Positions 1 through 11,300 of a DNA stretch of 64,000 bases are shown piece by piece. How positions within the stretch are numbered: position 1 is the stretch's first letter; each line of letters opens with the position of its first letter. The stretch comes from Macrotrachela quadricornifera (Eukaryota; Rotifera; Eurotatoria; Philodinida; Philodinidae): assembly GCA_022393335.1 (NCBI GenBank), contig JAJEKB010021601.1, forward strand, positions 985,215 to 1,049,214, in the 5' to 3' direction. The notes beneath the pieces are model-generated. The model had not been told where the DNA came from and searched no databases. It was given only the letters and a program-made list of their open reading frames with translations. Made by a program: the position numbers and the translations under genes.

Positions 1-51
1 TGATCAAAAAATCGACTACTTATAATGTCAGAATAACATAAACATTGCCAT

Positions 52-259
52 TAGAGATGTAAGCCGATCGTTCGAGCCATCACTGCCGATTCATACAAAT
101 AGATACTATTTTTTTTTGGACATTTTCGACAAGCAGGGAAAGTTTTTAGAAATCCTCTGTTGCATTTTCTTATCAACATGTCATTTATCATAAGTTGCGT
201 CATTTCTATTTTTTTCAATAAACTCTAGCCGCCGAACAAATCATCGGCTTACACCTCTA
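52..259. mobile_element. Short hAT-like MITE
   Basis: The two ends are inverted copies: TAGAGATGTAAGCCGAT on the left and its complement with one change (TAGAGGTGTAAGCCGAT) on the right. They are flanked by ATTGCCAT (44-51) and ATTGTTAT (260-267), which agree at 6 of 8 positions, as expected for an old 8-bp target duplication. The size (208 bp), the absence of coding capacity and the 8-bp duplication suggest a non-autonomous hAT-type element. The family assignment rests only on the ends. Confidence 0.5.
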
Positions 260-943
260 ATTGTTATACATAGAAAAAATCTGATCATATCTATCGTTAG
301 CAACATAAAATTATGATTTTCATTAATACTTATAACCATTTATTATGTTCTAATATTGTAGTTCCAAGACATATTTTCTGTAATGTATTCTTACTTTTAA
401 AAATCGTTCATATTTTTTTTCCAGCTCGTGAAAATTTTGAATGACTTGTTTCAAAGAATACAATATCTATATGAGTCTTAATAGAAATTTTCATTGGCAA
501 TACATGAGAAAAATAAAGATCTAATGATTACTGAGATTTTACTAATTATTCATTGATTTTTATAAATAGAATACTGATCTTCATCGATTCTAGTTATTAG
601 ATAAAGTCTAAAGAAACAATCTTTATTATTTATATGTTAAAAATCTTTTATTACAAAAGGTAAAAAAAACTATTACAAACTCATCTATCACATATATATA
701 AATATTGATGATTGGACAAAGAGAGAGAAAGGTCACTTTATATTTCTTGCTTATTAAAAGTCAGTATAAATTTCTCTCATTTATAAAATTCTAAAGTATG
801 GATTTATTTTTTTATAAAATAAAAAAGGTCAAACAGAATTTATTTATTTAATATAAAATGTTTAATAAAAGATAAATACATGGATGAATAACTAGAAAAT
901 AATTGTTAAAAATCTATTAGAAATGTAATCTGTATAATTATAT
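260..943. other. AT-rich intergenic stretch
   Basis: This stretch is AT-rich with no convincing coding, RNA or repeat signal. It lies beyond the 3' end of the gene at 944-1882. Confidence 0.6.
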
Positions 944-1882
944 TTATTCGTTTATTTCTTCTTCTTCATTATTAATAGATTTTTGAATTAAATCTATATA
1001 AGTTTGTAAAGAAGAAGAAAGTAATTTTAATTGATTTTCTCCATATACTGCTAATAATCTATTTTTCGGACTGATATCTAATTGTTGATTAAGTTTATTC
1101 TCAGATAAATTTTCATCGAATAAATCCTTATCTATTGTTAAATTTAAAATCTTAAATGGATCAATTGAATATTCAGATCCTCCAATGCCCAATTCAGCCA
1201 TCTCCTCTGTAATTGACTTAGAACCAAAATTAGATGGCATTGCACCTCGTTCTATAAAAGAACGTAAATTAATATCTTCTAAATATACTAAAGTAGTACC
1301 ACCTTGACAACAAGACCAACTTATAACTGGAAAATTATTTTCATTAAGATTTTTAATATCATAATTAATTAATTGACATGCATCAATATATGATTGTCCA
1401 CACCATATTCCACAAAACATTGAACTTTCTTCACAATCATAATACATAAACCAAATAATATCTTTAGTAGCATCTATTATTTTTTTAAAATAATTTCTTT
1501 TCTCATGCATTCCAAATGTCTCTCGCCATGCTGTGCCTATTTCATAATTATATGAATATTCACTAAAAAATACATGAATTGCAGATGAAAATATACGAAA
1601 AATTCTCGTAATCTGGGATTTATGATCATGTTCAGCAATGGATAATGAGAGTAATAATGGCATTTTATCTATATCAATATATGAAGGAATTCGTTGTTTA
1701 ATATATTCATGAGCCATTTGTATACGCTCTTTGGTTAAATAATATATATTATCAATAATCGTTTCTTTGGTTTCACTATCGTATTCCCTTAAATGCACAT
1801 GATTTGCCGTTCTCTCGATACAATCTACCAAATATTTAGTCAAATTTGAATATGGAGTTTGAATTTGTTCCGATTTTGACAT
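944..1882 (-). CDS. Unrecognised protein, about 312 aa
   Basis: This is a long open frame with host-like AT-rich codon use that ends in TAA at 944-946. The frame is open to 1951, but I choose the ATG at 1882 (MSKSEQIQ...) because the sequence just upstream reads TTTATTTCAG followed by ATATATAAAT, a splice acceptor that would end a leader intron or take a spliced leader. The protein is mixed charge and soluble, with no signal peptide or membrane segment. It has a cysteine/tryptophan-rich middle (FCGIWCGQS, then SWSCCQGG about 40 residues later) and an acidic C-terminus (NNEEEEINE). I do not recognise the family. It lies alone between a MITE and a hAT element. It could be a lineage-specific rotifer protein. 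Confidence 0.6.
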   Translation of the reverse strand: MSKSEQIQTPYSNLTKYLVDCIERTANHVHLREYDSETKETIIDNIYYLTKERIQMAHEYIKQRIPSYIDIDKMPLLLSLSIAEHDHKSQITRIFRIFSSAIHVFFSEYSYNYEIGTAWRETFGMHEKRNYFKKIIDATKDIIWFMYYDCEESSMFCGIWCGQSYIDACQLINYDIKNLNENNFPVISWSCCQGGTTLVYLEDINLRSFIERGAMPSNFGSKSITEEMAELGIGGSEYSIDPFKILNLTIDKDLFDENLSENKLNQQLDISPKNRLLAVYGENQLKLLSSSLQTYIDLIQKSINNEEEEINE

Positions 1883-2436
1883 ATTTATATATCTGAAATA
1901 AATTTCTAATGAGACATACATTCTTTTATAATGGTATAATAGATATGTCAATTATGATAGTTTTGCTATTGCAATGGATATTTTCTTATTTCATAAAAGT
2001 AAGATAGTTCGTTCTATTTATTAATATATTCTTATTCTAATATGATTACCGTTATTACACAACAATCTGTAATTTTTCTCACTAGTTTACTTTTATCTTA
2101 TTCTTATCTAGAATAAATTGTTCTCTTACATTATAACATCTACTTTTAATAGTTCGACTCATTTGCTTTTCTTCTTTTCTATTTCTATAGAAATGTTTTT
2201 CGAATTTTTTTATAGTGTGATGAATAGCACACGACGAATACTACATAATTCTATAATTTGATATTCGATCTGTTCATGTATAGAAAAAAACATAAGACAA
2301 GCACCTCTTTTTCTTGGACGCAAGAAAAAAAAACTAATAATCGAAATTTGAATATTTCTAACTCTTTCCTGAGAAAAAGATTGACTAATTGAGAGTTGTT
2401 TGTAAATAAATCGAAGTGTGACTTCTTTCCTCTCCA
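1883..2436. other. Intergenic, upstream of the 944-1882 gene
   Basis: AT-rich with only short overlapping open frames on both strands and no supported feature. It contains the putative leader acceptor of the gene at 944-1882 and ends at the target duplication of the hAT element that starts at 2445. Confidence 0.5.
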
Positions 2437-2444
2437 ATACATAT

Positions 2445-4569
2445 CAGAGATGGACGGGGCGCGGTGTGACACCGCCCCGCCGGCGGGGCGGGGCGGTGGC
2501 GGTGCGCTACGAAATTTCGTGGTTTCCCCGCCTCTTGATAATATTAAGTCTTTTAAGATTTTTTTCTTAAATTTTTGCTTTTCTATTTGGAAACTTTATC
2601 TTAATAGATAGAGTAGAATATAAACAATAACATGACAATAAGACATTTAAACATCTCCACCCCTATTCATTTAAATGAACTGAGCTTTTGGTTGGTAGTA
2701 GAACTCTGTTCAAATTTTTTTTCTATTGAAATAATGTAAATATAAATCCTGCACTGTTAAATATTTTAGTTGATGTCAAGAAAGCAGCTCTGCTAGTTAT
2801 CGAGAAAGGAAAATATATATGAAATATTGTGTAGATGATTTTCAGTTTTCATTTAACAGAATAACTTTAAAAATTTCAAATAAATCTCCTGAATGATGCT
2901 ATATGAATGTACAGAAAACTTTCTCAATCAGTCAATTTAAAAGGTTGCAATTAAAATATTTCGACTTTTCAGACATGAAGTATCGAGTTTTGCTGATTGT
3001 CAACTGAATAATCAAAGGCTTTTGGATGCACATTTTAGTTATTAAGCACAATTTCTAGCATTCACAGTACCTAACATAGTAAATTTTCTATATGTACATC
3101 AATATAGTATGTAGAAGATTTGCATGAATTTTTTTAAGTCATTCTGCTACATGACAATTGAAATTCCTCTACGCAATATTTCATATTTATTTTTCTTACT
3201 TGACAACTAGTGATGTTGCTTTCTTGACGTCAACTAAAATATTTAATAATAGGATTTACTTATATTATCCAGATAGAAAAATTTAAGTAGACTCTTACTA
3301 CCAATCAAAAATGAGCCCGTTTAAATAAACAGAAGCATAGATACTTAAATTACTCGTTGTCGTATTATTATTTCTGGATCATCCTTTATTTAAATTATAT
3401 CTTCTCATCTGAATAAATATAATATCTGGTAGGCTAGAAAAACCAGCCAAACTTTCTTTTGTATTTTACTGCGTATAGTTTCAGATGTATCTTTCCAAAG
3501 TTTTTCACAAAAAATGCGCCGTGAAATTCTTTGCAGAAATACATAAGGACATTTGATATCGAATAGAACTATGAAAATATTCCAAATGCAATACTATGAT
3601 ACTCCAAAGTACCCAACTTTTTATATTTCTTCTTAAAAGCCCATGGACTATTTTTCATATGCATATACTTAAAAATCAAAAAGGTAAACATCTTTCCCTT
3701 CAACAGTTTTAATGGAGATTTCTCGTAGTATAGCATGAAATCTGTTTGATCCAAATATGTATTATAAATTAGCAACTAATTTCTTTAATTGTGTTTAAAT
3801 TGACTATAATTTAGTTTATTTTGCTTTTTCAATCGAAAAAGCAACATATTTAACTTTTGATGTCCAAATGCTAGATGCCATTTCTTTCTCTTCAAAATAA
3901 GACAAAAGAAGATAAAAGGATTCCTTTATGATCTTTGTATGCAAATTTTCTCGAATAATATGAGACTAGTATTTGTAAAATACAATTTTCCTAATAAAAT
4001 CTGAGAGAAAGAAAACCTTATCTTTCGTTATATGCTCCAATGTAAAAAAATTTTTTATCAGTGTTAAAACAGAACTTTTCTAGAACTAAAAGAACGGTTA
4101 ATTAGCTTTTGATATCCTGAAAACACCAAACAACAAAAGAAAAGAAAAATGTTCATTTCTGCTAAAAAAAAGGTTTAAAGAGTTAAGCATGTTGAGGCTT
4201 TCCAATATTATTCGTAGAGTTTTTTCATAGCCCTACTCAATGTCAAATGTCCTTATTTATTCTTGTAGAGAATTATGTAACCGATCGTTTCGTAAAAAAA
4301 TTTAGGACAGATGCTTCAGATCGTACGAAGAACAATAGAAAGTAAAATATGGCTCGTTTTCATTGGACCCTGCGATAGTAATTATAAAAAGCTACTAAAA
4401 ATTTTATGAATAAATGACCTCTGAAAACGGACTTTACACAAGGCGGGGCGGGGCGGGGCGGTGACGGTTTCATTGCTGAATTGGCGGGACGGTGGCGGTG
4501 CGAAACTTTATCGACAGGGTGGGGCGGGGCGGTGGCGGTGCGACTTTTTTGCTGCCCCATCCATCTCTG
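2445..4569. mobile_element. Non-autonomous hAT element with GC-rich ends
   Basis: The element is flanked by a perfect 8-bp duplication ATACATAT (2437-2444 and 4570-4577). Its termini are inverted: CAGAGATGGACGGGGC at the left and the complement of CAGAGATGGATGGGGC at the right. An 8-bp duplication and a CAGxGATG-type end are the hallmarks of the hAT superfamily. Both ends carry blocks of a GC-rich motif (GGGGCGGTGGCGGTGCG) in opposite orientation, at 2455-2530 and 4441-4560, which look like subterminal transposase-binding repeats. The 2.1-kb interior has no transposase reading frame, so the element would depend on a helper. It contains a second, nested inverted-repeat element. Confidence 0.85.
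2665..3340. repeat. Inverted-repeat (foldback) element nested in hAT
   Basis: Two diverged inverted arms of about 265 bp lie at roughly 2665-2930 and 3075-3340. For example, AATATTTTAGTTGATGTCAA near 2759 is matched by TTGACGTCAACTAAAATATT near 3224. The arms are close to each other and lack coding potential. It is either a MITE inserted in the hAT element or part of its original interior. Confidence 0.6.
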
Positions 4570-4577
4570 ATACATAT

Positions 4578-5286
4578 TCATTTAATTACTACAGTAGCCA
4601 TCTAGCAGTCCGGATGTAAATTCAATCGAAAAAATATGATCAATAGTGAAACGTAATGTAAAAAAAATTGTGTCATGTCTATAAAAAAACGATGTTTATC
4701 TCTTATTGATTGTAAAAATGGACGAATTAAGTATTGAACTATGATGATATTCGATATTATTCGTTGAAGACTACCAGTTTCCATATGAAACGTTTGAAGA
4801 GAGCTTTTAATTAACCAAAATATTCAAATGAAAGACAGAAAAATTATCATGAAATCATTATCTAAACAACGAACATTCTACATTTCAATAATGAATAATC
4901 ATCAAAATGGTGAATTAGTGATCAGATAGAAATGATTTTTTGAAAACTATCGTGATAGCAATGGATATGTCTGTTTAATAACTTAGAATGATGAAAAATA
5001 ATTATGAATTAATAACGAAAAATTTTTTTTTGTTAATATTGACAACAAAATAGATTTAATAGATAGAATGAAAGACATTTGTTATCTAAAATAACATATA
5101 GAATATAATATGATTGTAACAAGAGAACGAAATAAATAATAACACGTGTAGAAAGTAAATATTCGATGTTATTTATTTCGACACGAATCTTTAGTCATTC
5201 ATTTCATATTTTTACGAAGAAAAGAGAAATATAAAATTCATTAGATTTCTTATATATATATATATATATTTAAATAATAAAATTTA
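4578..5286. other. Intergenic, promoter side of the oxygenase gene
   Basis: AT-rich, with no coding signal on either strand beyond short chance frames. A (TA)n tract at 5251-5270 lies about 20 bp before the oxygenase start codon. I see no other feature. Confidence 0.5.
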
Positions 5287-6310
5287 ATGTTTACATCAAT
5301 ACCTTTAATTGATTTTGAACCATTTCTTAATGGAACAGATGAAGATCGTAAAAAAGTTTCATTAGAAATAGGTAATGCTTGTCGTAATGTTGGATTTTTT
5401 TATTTATTAAATCATGGTGTATCATCAACACTTATTGAACGTGTTTATGAACAAGCTAAACGATTTTTTTCTCAATCAATTGAAGAAAAAATGAAATTAT
5501 ATATTGGTTCATGTCCATATGAAAATAATCGAGGTTATACACCAATGTATGAAGAAAAATTAAGTCCGAAAGGTGATCTTAAAGAAGGTTTTGATTTAGC
5601 AAGAGAATTATCACATGATGATAAAGATAGAATAGAACGTGGTGCAAGTTTATATGGACCAAATTTTTGGCCTGATAATCTTCCAGGTAAAAAATTTTTA
5701 TTTTTGAAAATGATTTTTTTTTAATGAATATATTTTTTAAGGATTTCGTGAATGTATTTATGATGAATTTTATTTAACAATGGTTTCGCTTGGTCATCGA
5801 GTATTAGAAGCATTTGCTTTAGCTCTTGATTTACCTTATGATTATTTTAAATCAATGTGTCAAAAACCAATGGTAACAATGCGTCTTCTTCATTATCCTC
5901 CTCAACCAATAGTAATAGATGAAGATCAACTTGGTTGTGGTGCACATACTGATTATGAATGTTTTACATTACTTTCTCAATCAAATCAATCAGGTCTTCA
6001 AGTTCTTAATAATAATGGTGAATGGATAAATGCTAAACCAATTCCAAATACATTTGTTGTTAATATAGGTGATCTTATGCAAAGATGGACAAATGATCAA
6101 TTTAAATCAACTGTTCATCGTGTTATTAATACAAGTGGTACAACACGATATTCAATACCTGTTTTTTTTGGTCCTGATTATTTTGCTCAAATTAAATCTT
6201 TAATTAATAATCAAATACCAAAATATGATCCTGTTATTGCTGGAGAATATTTAGTTTCGAGATTTGATGATACTTATCGTTATAGAGAAAAAGATTCTTC
6301 TTCTTCTTAA
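5287..6310 (+). CDS. 2-oxoglutarate/Fe(II)-dependent oxygenase (isopenicillin-N-synthase-like)
   Basis: There are two exons, 5287-5686 and 5742-6310, separated by a 55-bp GT-AG intron (5687-5741). The spliced frame is 969 nt and encodes 322 aa. The N-terminus has the DIOX_N pattern (IPLIDFEPF, then GFFYLLNHGV). The C-terminal double-stranded beta-helix has HxD at residues 202/204 (GAHTDYE), the distal iron ligand H259 (STVHRV) and the 2OG-binding R-x-S at 269/271 (RYSIPVFF). The facial triad and cosubstrate residues are therefore all intact. Members hydroxylate or desaturate small molecules or protect against xenobiotics, and the substrate cannot be told from sequence. A polyadenylation signal AATAAA is at 6347-6352. 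The gene converges on the PET117-like gene. The length is normal for the family, so it is probably functional. Confidence 0.9.
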
Positions 6311-6461
6311 ATATTATGTATAAAACAATATTCTTATATTTTATTAAATAAAAAAAATATCTGAAATTGTTTTTATCTAAATACATTAAAAAGTAGATAA
6401 ATCAAATTTTAGTTTATTTTCTCTATAAAATATCATTCGAAATAAACGAACAATTTCTTTT

Positions 6462-6728
6462 TTATTTATCTCTTAAACGAAGTTGTTCTTCAACTTTTAA
6501 TTGTTTTTCATATTGTTCCATATTTAAACGACGTTGTTCTTCACGACGAGATATATCAGCTATAATATTTACTCGTTTTCTCTTAAAAAAAAAATTTCAT
6601 TTTATTAAATAAAAACGTTGTTTTTTGTTTACTGATTTTTCTTCATCAATATAATAATTAACACCTAATATTGTTAATCCTGTTGCAATTATTGATCCAA
6701 CAAGGAATATTCTTGCACCAGTTGACAT
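6462..6728 (-). CDS. PET117: PET117-like cytochrome c oxidase assembly factor
   Basis: This is a small two-exon gene, easily missed: exon 1 is 6633-6728 (32 codons exactly), then a 51-bp GT-AG intron (6582-6632), then exon 2 6462-6581 ending in TAA. The 71-aa product begins MSTGARIFLVGS and has one N-terminal hydrophobic segment (residues about 6-26). A highly charged helix rich in Arg, Glu and Gln follows (ADISRREEQRRLN, then EQYEKQLKVEEQLRLR). Size, topology and the R-x-x-V-x-x-DI-x-R pattern resemble PET117, a mitochondrial inner-membrane protein needed for complex IV assembly. That assignment is from memory of the family, not a search. It is convergent with the oxygenase gene (about 150 bp apart) and divergent from the hydrolase gene. 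Confidence 0.6.
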
Positions 6729-7407
6729 ATCGATATTAATTTTTACAAACAATTATTTTAAAGAATTATCTAGGTATATTATGGATTACAATATTGGTTT
6801 TTTTTTATCAATAGATGGCATCATCTTACAATTCACTTTTATAATTAAAAAAACGACATTTTCAAAAGCAGCAAGACTGTTAAATGAAACTTGTGAATTA
6901 AAACAATCCAATATGAAATAATGCTCTGAAAGTTTCAAGTTGAACAACAATGGTTAGATGAAGTAAATATATAATCCAAGAAAAAGATATTTAGTATATA
7001 CTATAGAGATAATTGCTTGAAACATTTATTTAATAATATTAAATATCAAAAATGAAAATCCTATTTGCATATGATATGAGGATGTATGATGACAATGAAA
7101 AATAAACAAGGGTGAATAGTTGAAAAATTTGTTGTAAATATTATTTATTGAATAAAGTAAAATCTTTTGCATGATGAGGGAATATATATCATAAAGATGA
7201 CGCTAGTTAATGAAAAGAAAAATAAATAAAAATAATCAAGATAAACATATAATATAATAACTTTAAAAAATATGAATAATTTTTTTGTAAAATTTTCTTT
7301 TTTAACTCACTTAACTATAAAATGATAGAATGAGTCATTCATATCAATTACTATTCTTGAATAATCTTATTAAAAAAAACTAATCAAAAACATAGTTTTT
7401 ATTTTAG
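6729..7407. other. Divergent promoter region
   Basis: This AT-rich stretch separates the start codons of the PET117-like gene (-) and the hydrolase gene (+). No gene is seen. The sequence TTTTTATTTTAG directly abuts the hydrolase ATG at 7408, which looks like a splice acceptor for a leader intron or a trans-spliced leader. Confidence 0.5.
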
Positions 7408-8856
7408 ATGTTAAAAATCTTTAACCAAACTAAAAATGAATTAATTCCATTTGTATATGAATATTTATTATCTGTTCCACCTGATTATAATAATAATGAT
7501 AAAAATAAAAACTGGCCATTAATTTTATTTTTACATGGTGCTGGAGAATCATATCTTCCTATTGATAAATTATTAAAACATGGTCCACCAAAATTAATTC
7601 ATGCTTATTCAACATCTCGACAAGATACTCATCCAATGGATGATCCCAATTTAGAATCTGCAAGGTTTTTAGCAGAAAATTTTATAACATGTTCTCCACA
7701 AGTTAATCAAGATTATGGATGGAATATTCAAGTTTTAAATTATCTTATTGATGAAATTATATCAATTTATAATATTGATTTAAATAAAATTTATTGTACT
7801 GGAATTAGTATGGGTAAATTAAATTATATCATTTGATTTATTTCGTTTTCAAAGTTCAATAAGAACATTCTTTTTTTTTTCAATTCTCTGAATAGGTTTC
7901 ATCAGTTAAAGTCAATGAGGACAAATTCTATTCTACCAATGCGAAACATCTATTATCGACACTAGAATAAAAAACAAATTGGTGAGTGTAAGACGAATAC
8001 CTCGATAATAGCAATAGATAGCAATCTTTAGTTTTCACCAATTGAAAGAGAAAAGGGTAAAACATCTTTTTCTTGAATATGAAATTTTGATTTTGATATA
8101 GAGACTTGAGATCTATAGTTTAATATACAATGCAAATTCCTACTTTATTATATTGTAACTTTTAGCAAATGGAATCATCTATTGACATGTTTCTTGAGTT
8201 TTTAATCATTTTTCGCATGTATTATCATAATAGATTAACTTATCATTAAAAATACAATGAAAAAATAAGAAGATTTATTATTTATTGAACTATAGATCTC
8301 AAGTTTCTCTATAGGAATCAAAATTTCATCTAGATATTAGGTTATTATCATGCATTATTTTTCGACTCAACTTCTTCTCTTTCAATTGGTGAAAACTACA
8401 GGTCGCTACCGAGATATTCTCCCTGCACTCATTCCTTTGTAATTCTGGTGTCGACAATAATCTTATTTATTTTTAATAATAAATTACGATAAATAGAAAA
8501 ATCTAATATATATATTTATAATTTAGAGAAAATTTTTAAATTAATTTATTATAGGTGGTTATGGAACATGGTCATTTGCAATGGCTGAACCAAATCGTTT
8601 TGCTGCAATTATTCCAGTATGTGGTGGAGGTGATGAAGGAAAAGTTTCATGTCTTAAACATTTACCAATATGGAATTTTCATGGAAAATTAGATGATATT
8701 ATTCCAGTTGAACAATCTATTAAATTAATAAATACATTAAATAGTCAACTTTGTAAATCAACTATTTATCCTAATTTAAAACATGATTCATGGACTGAAA
8801 CATATAATAATAAAGATATTTATATATGGTTACTTCAACAGACTAAATCAACTTAG
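7408..8856 (+). CDS. Alpha/beta-hydrolase (esterase or peptidase-like)
   Basis: Exon 1 is 7408-7813 and exon 2 is 8555-8856, with a 741-bp GT-AG intron. The joined frame is 708 nt and encodes 235 aa. The splice restores the nucleophile elbow: exon 1 ends TGISM plus the first base of Gly, and exon 2 continues GGYGTW, placing the catalytic Ser at residue 134. The oxyanion motif LFLHGAGE (41-48), an acid in GKLDD (182/183) and the histidine in KHDSW (212) complete the triad. This pattern (HGxGE...SPQ...GxSMGGyGTW...FHGxxD...HdsW) matches the phospholipase/carboxylesterase and 'predicted peptidase' group of alpha/beta-hydrolases common in bacteria. The substrate is unknown. The intron is unusually large for this region because a palindromic element sits in it. 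Confidence 0.85.
7952..8461. repeat. Palindromic element inside the hydrolase intron
   Basis: Inverted arms lie at about 7952-8140 and 8277-8461. TTTTCACCAATTGAAAGAGA near 8032 is mirrored by TCTCTTTCAATTGGTGAAAA near 8376. The element fills most of the intron and leaves donor and acceptor intact, so it should be removed with the intron. No coding potential; a MITE or foldback element. Confidence 0.7.
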
Positions 8857-10704
8857 TTTTATTCGTATAAGTTTTTATTTTTTAATAAAGAAAATATAAA
8901 ATAAAATAACTTTTTTGTACTTGGATAAATCAGCTTCGTATTATTTCTCTTCTTTTTCAATTTTATTACGATGAGATATCTGATGAATGACGTAAGTAAT
9001 AAATATATATACAAGTGATTTGCTTATCCCTCTAAGTACCAGTGTACCTTATAAAGTACAGTTTTTCGAATTTTGTATTCTTTTCAATACCTGACAAAGA
9101 CAATCCGACATCAGCATACAGTTTTCTGTAAGACATAGATGAGTCTTCGACGCATACATTTATAGTGGAACTATATTTATAATGAAGTCATTGACGTGAT
9201 AAACATAATCATTATTTGAAAGAGTATATATATTTAATTTTACATTATGTTCGAGTATCTAGTAAAATACTGAGCATTACTTTGAACAGTTGATTTTTAT
9301 ATGAATAATATAATAAATGACTGTAATAGAATAAATTGAGTATATTTAGTGACCAATAGCTACAATCTATACTAATGGAAATACTAGTTTCAGTCAATAT
9401 TTCAGTTATTTTGTCATTAATAAAGAACACTTTTTTAAAATATATTCATTTTTCAATAATTTGGGAAAGCAAAATAATATTGCAGTGCAGCTTCCTCTGT
9501 GAAATAAGGAACTCCTATTCTAAATAGTATAAGGGTGGATAGATCATTTTTGCAATCCCCAAACTATTTCGTTTTGTCATGTTCGATTCAAGTTACAAAT
9601 ACTTATAGTCATATTTCGAAGGTTAATTTTATGACAGATCGAAATCAAATTTTGATTCATACATGTACTTCATCATAGGGATGGACAAAATTTTTCTTTC
9701 CCATTCCCATAGGGGAATACAGACATGGGCTGAAAAATAGCTTTAAAAACTTTTATAAAAATATTAATACTGCACTCTGAATGTCTAAAACATGAGCTAC
9801 TTACCATTTTCTGGTTGCACCACTAATGACAGAAGGAGGTATCAATATAACGTAATATTCACCAGGCTCGATACTGTCATTTTTGGCTAAATAATTCTAT
9901 TAAACATAGTTTAAGTGATTAAATAAATGAAACGTGATTAGCTCATGCGGCATCTAAAAATTTTTGAAGAAGACAGTTTTTAACAAATTGTGTCGAAAGA
10001 ATCAAACTTGGTTAAAATAATATTAACAAGTATCCTCAATATTTGATAAAATATAATTAAAAATATCTTCAAATCTTTATATTTTTATATAACATTCTTA
10101 AAACTCTTGGTCATACCTAAGTAATTGATACAACGAAAGACCAATGTAATACAAAATGAACTTGGTTCCGAAAATAGTGTTGAATCTTAAGATAGTGTGT
10201 TTCTTTGGCTAAACTCCTAAAGATCATTTCGACATTAATAAATCTGTAAATGTTCTCCGAAAAAAAGGCTCAATATGAAACCAAAAAAAGCAAAAAAAGA
10301 CGGTAATAAAATATCGAAAATTGATTACAAATTCTTAAATAGATAAACGGAAATACAATCTTAGATGCGTTCATCATCTAATTAGTGGAGATCTATTTGT
10401 ATCATTGGTAAAACTAGGAAAGCGAAGAGTCTAGTACGAAACCTAGGTGAAACAATCTCACAATTGGATCTGACTGGATTCCTATCGGAATCTATTTATG
10501 GCGATCCATATAATCCGGTTGGATCCCACTCTCAACGATCGATGAGCAATAGAATTAACCATGAGAATGCTATACTAAAATATAGTTAAAACTTTATAAT
10601 ATATGATAACCATTGGTCATAGATTAAGTAGTACAGTGTGCGGCTAAAAATACACAAACATGTTTGAATTTGCACAGAACGATACCGGTCTTATATATCC
10701 ATTC
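8857..10704. other. Gene-free AT-rich DNA
   Basis: No coding region or repeat with support. At 9679-9695 a single sequence, AGGGATGGACAAAA, resembles a hAT end, but I found no partner end. Confidence 0.4.
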
Positions 10705-11300
10705 TATTCCCTCGACTGAAGGGAGAGTCATACAGAAAAAACTAAAATGCGTTTGTTTGTGTGTCGCAGGTCAAAAGAACATTCATATTGAAACCTCTCA
10801 GAGCCACGCTGAGGTTTTCGCTATATACTCGAAGAACAAAAAAGTCCTCGAGTTCTATATTCCACCCATATTGATAGACAAGACACATTATTCATGGTGG
10901 TGGTATCTGAATTGATCAATGGATGTTAGGAATTGGTGAGGTTTGGTATTTTTCATCAGAAAAGTTGTTTTCTCACGAAGTGATGGTTTCATCATGATGT
11001 GTGATGAAGATCATTGCTCTGTGTGGCGGTGTCTGAATTGATGAATGGAGGTATATTTCCTCGACTGAAGAGAGGGTCAGATGAAAAAAAATAGTTTGCT
11101 TGTTTGCTTGCTTGTGGGCGGGGTCAAATGTCAAAGGTCAAAAAGGCATGTTTTCAAGAAAATAATGCTTGTGTATAAAGTTTGATCGAAGGGAATCGGG
11201 GTCGAGGAATCGAATGGCACTATTGGTTTTTGGATTTTTTCAAATAATTTTTCGCTAAAAAAAGGCTTTTTTCAAGAAAATAATGATTTGTTTGATAAAT
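10705..11300 (+). repeat. Dispersed repeat family A, copies 1
   Basis: Two head-to-tail units share the start TCCCTCGACTGAAGGGAG (10707) / TTCCTCGACTGAAGAGAG (11050), followed by a run of A and a GTTTG-rich stretch. The second unit continues through GGGGTCGAGGAATCGAATGG to AAAGGCTTTTTTCAAGAAAA. The same order of blocks recurs at 56,545-57,070, and in reverse orientation at 13,992-14,492 and 58,588-59,096. Non-coding; mechanism unknown. Confidence 0.6.

Noticed and set aside
2455..2530. GC-rich patch that looks like a CpG island or a transferred fragment (also 4441-4560)
   Set aside because: Both patches lie just inside the inverted ends of the hAT element and mirror each other, so they are subterminal repeats.
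9679..9725. Possible hAT left end (AGGGATGGACAAAA)
   Set aside because: No complementary right end or duplication was found within several kilobases.
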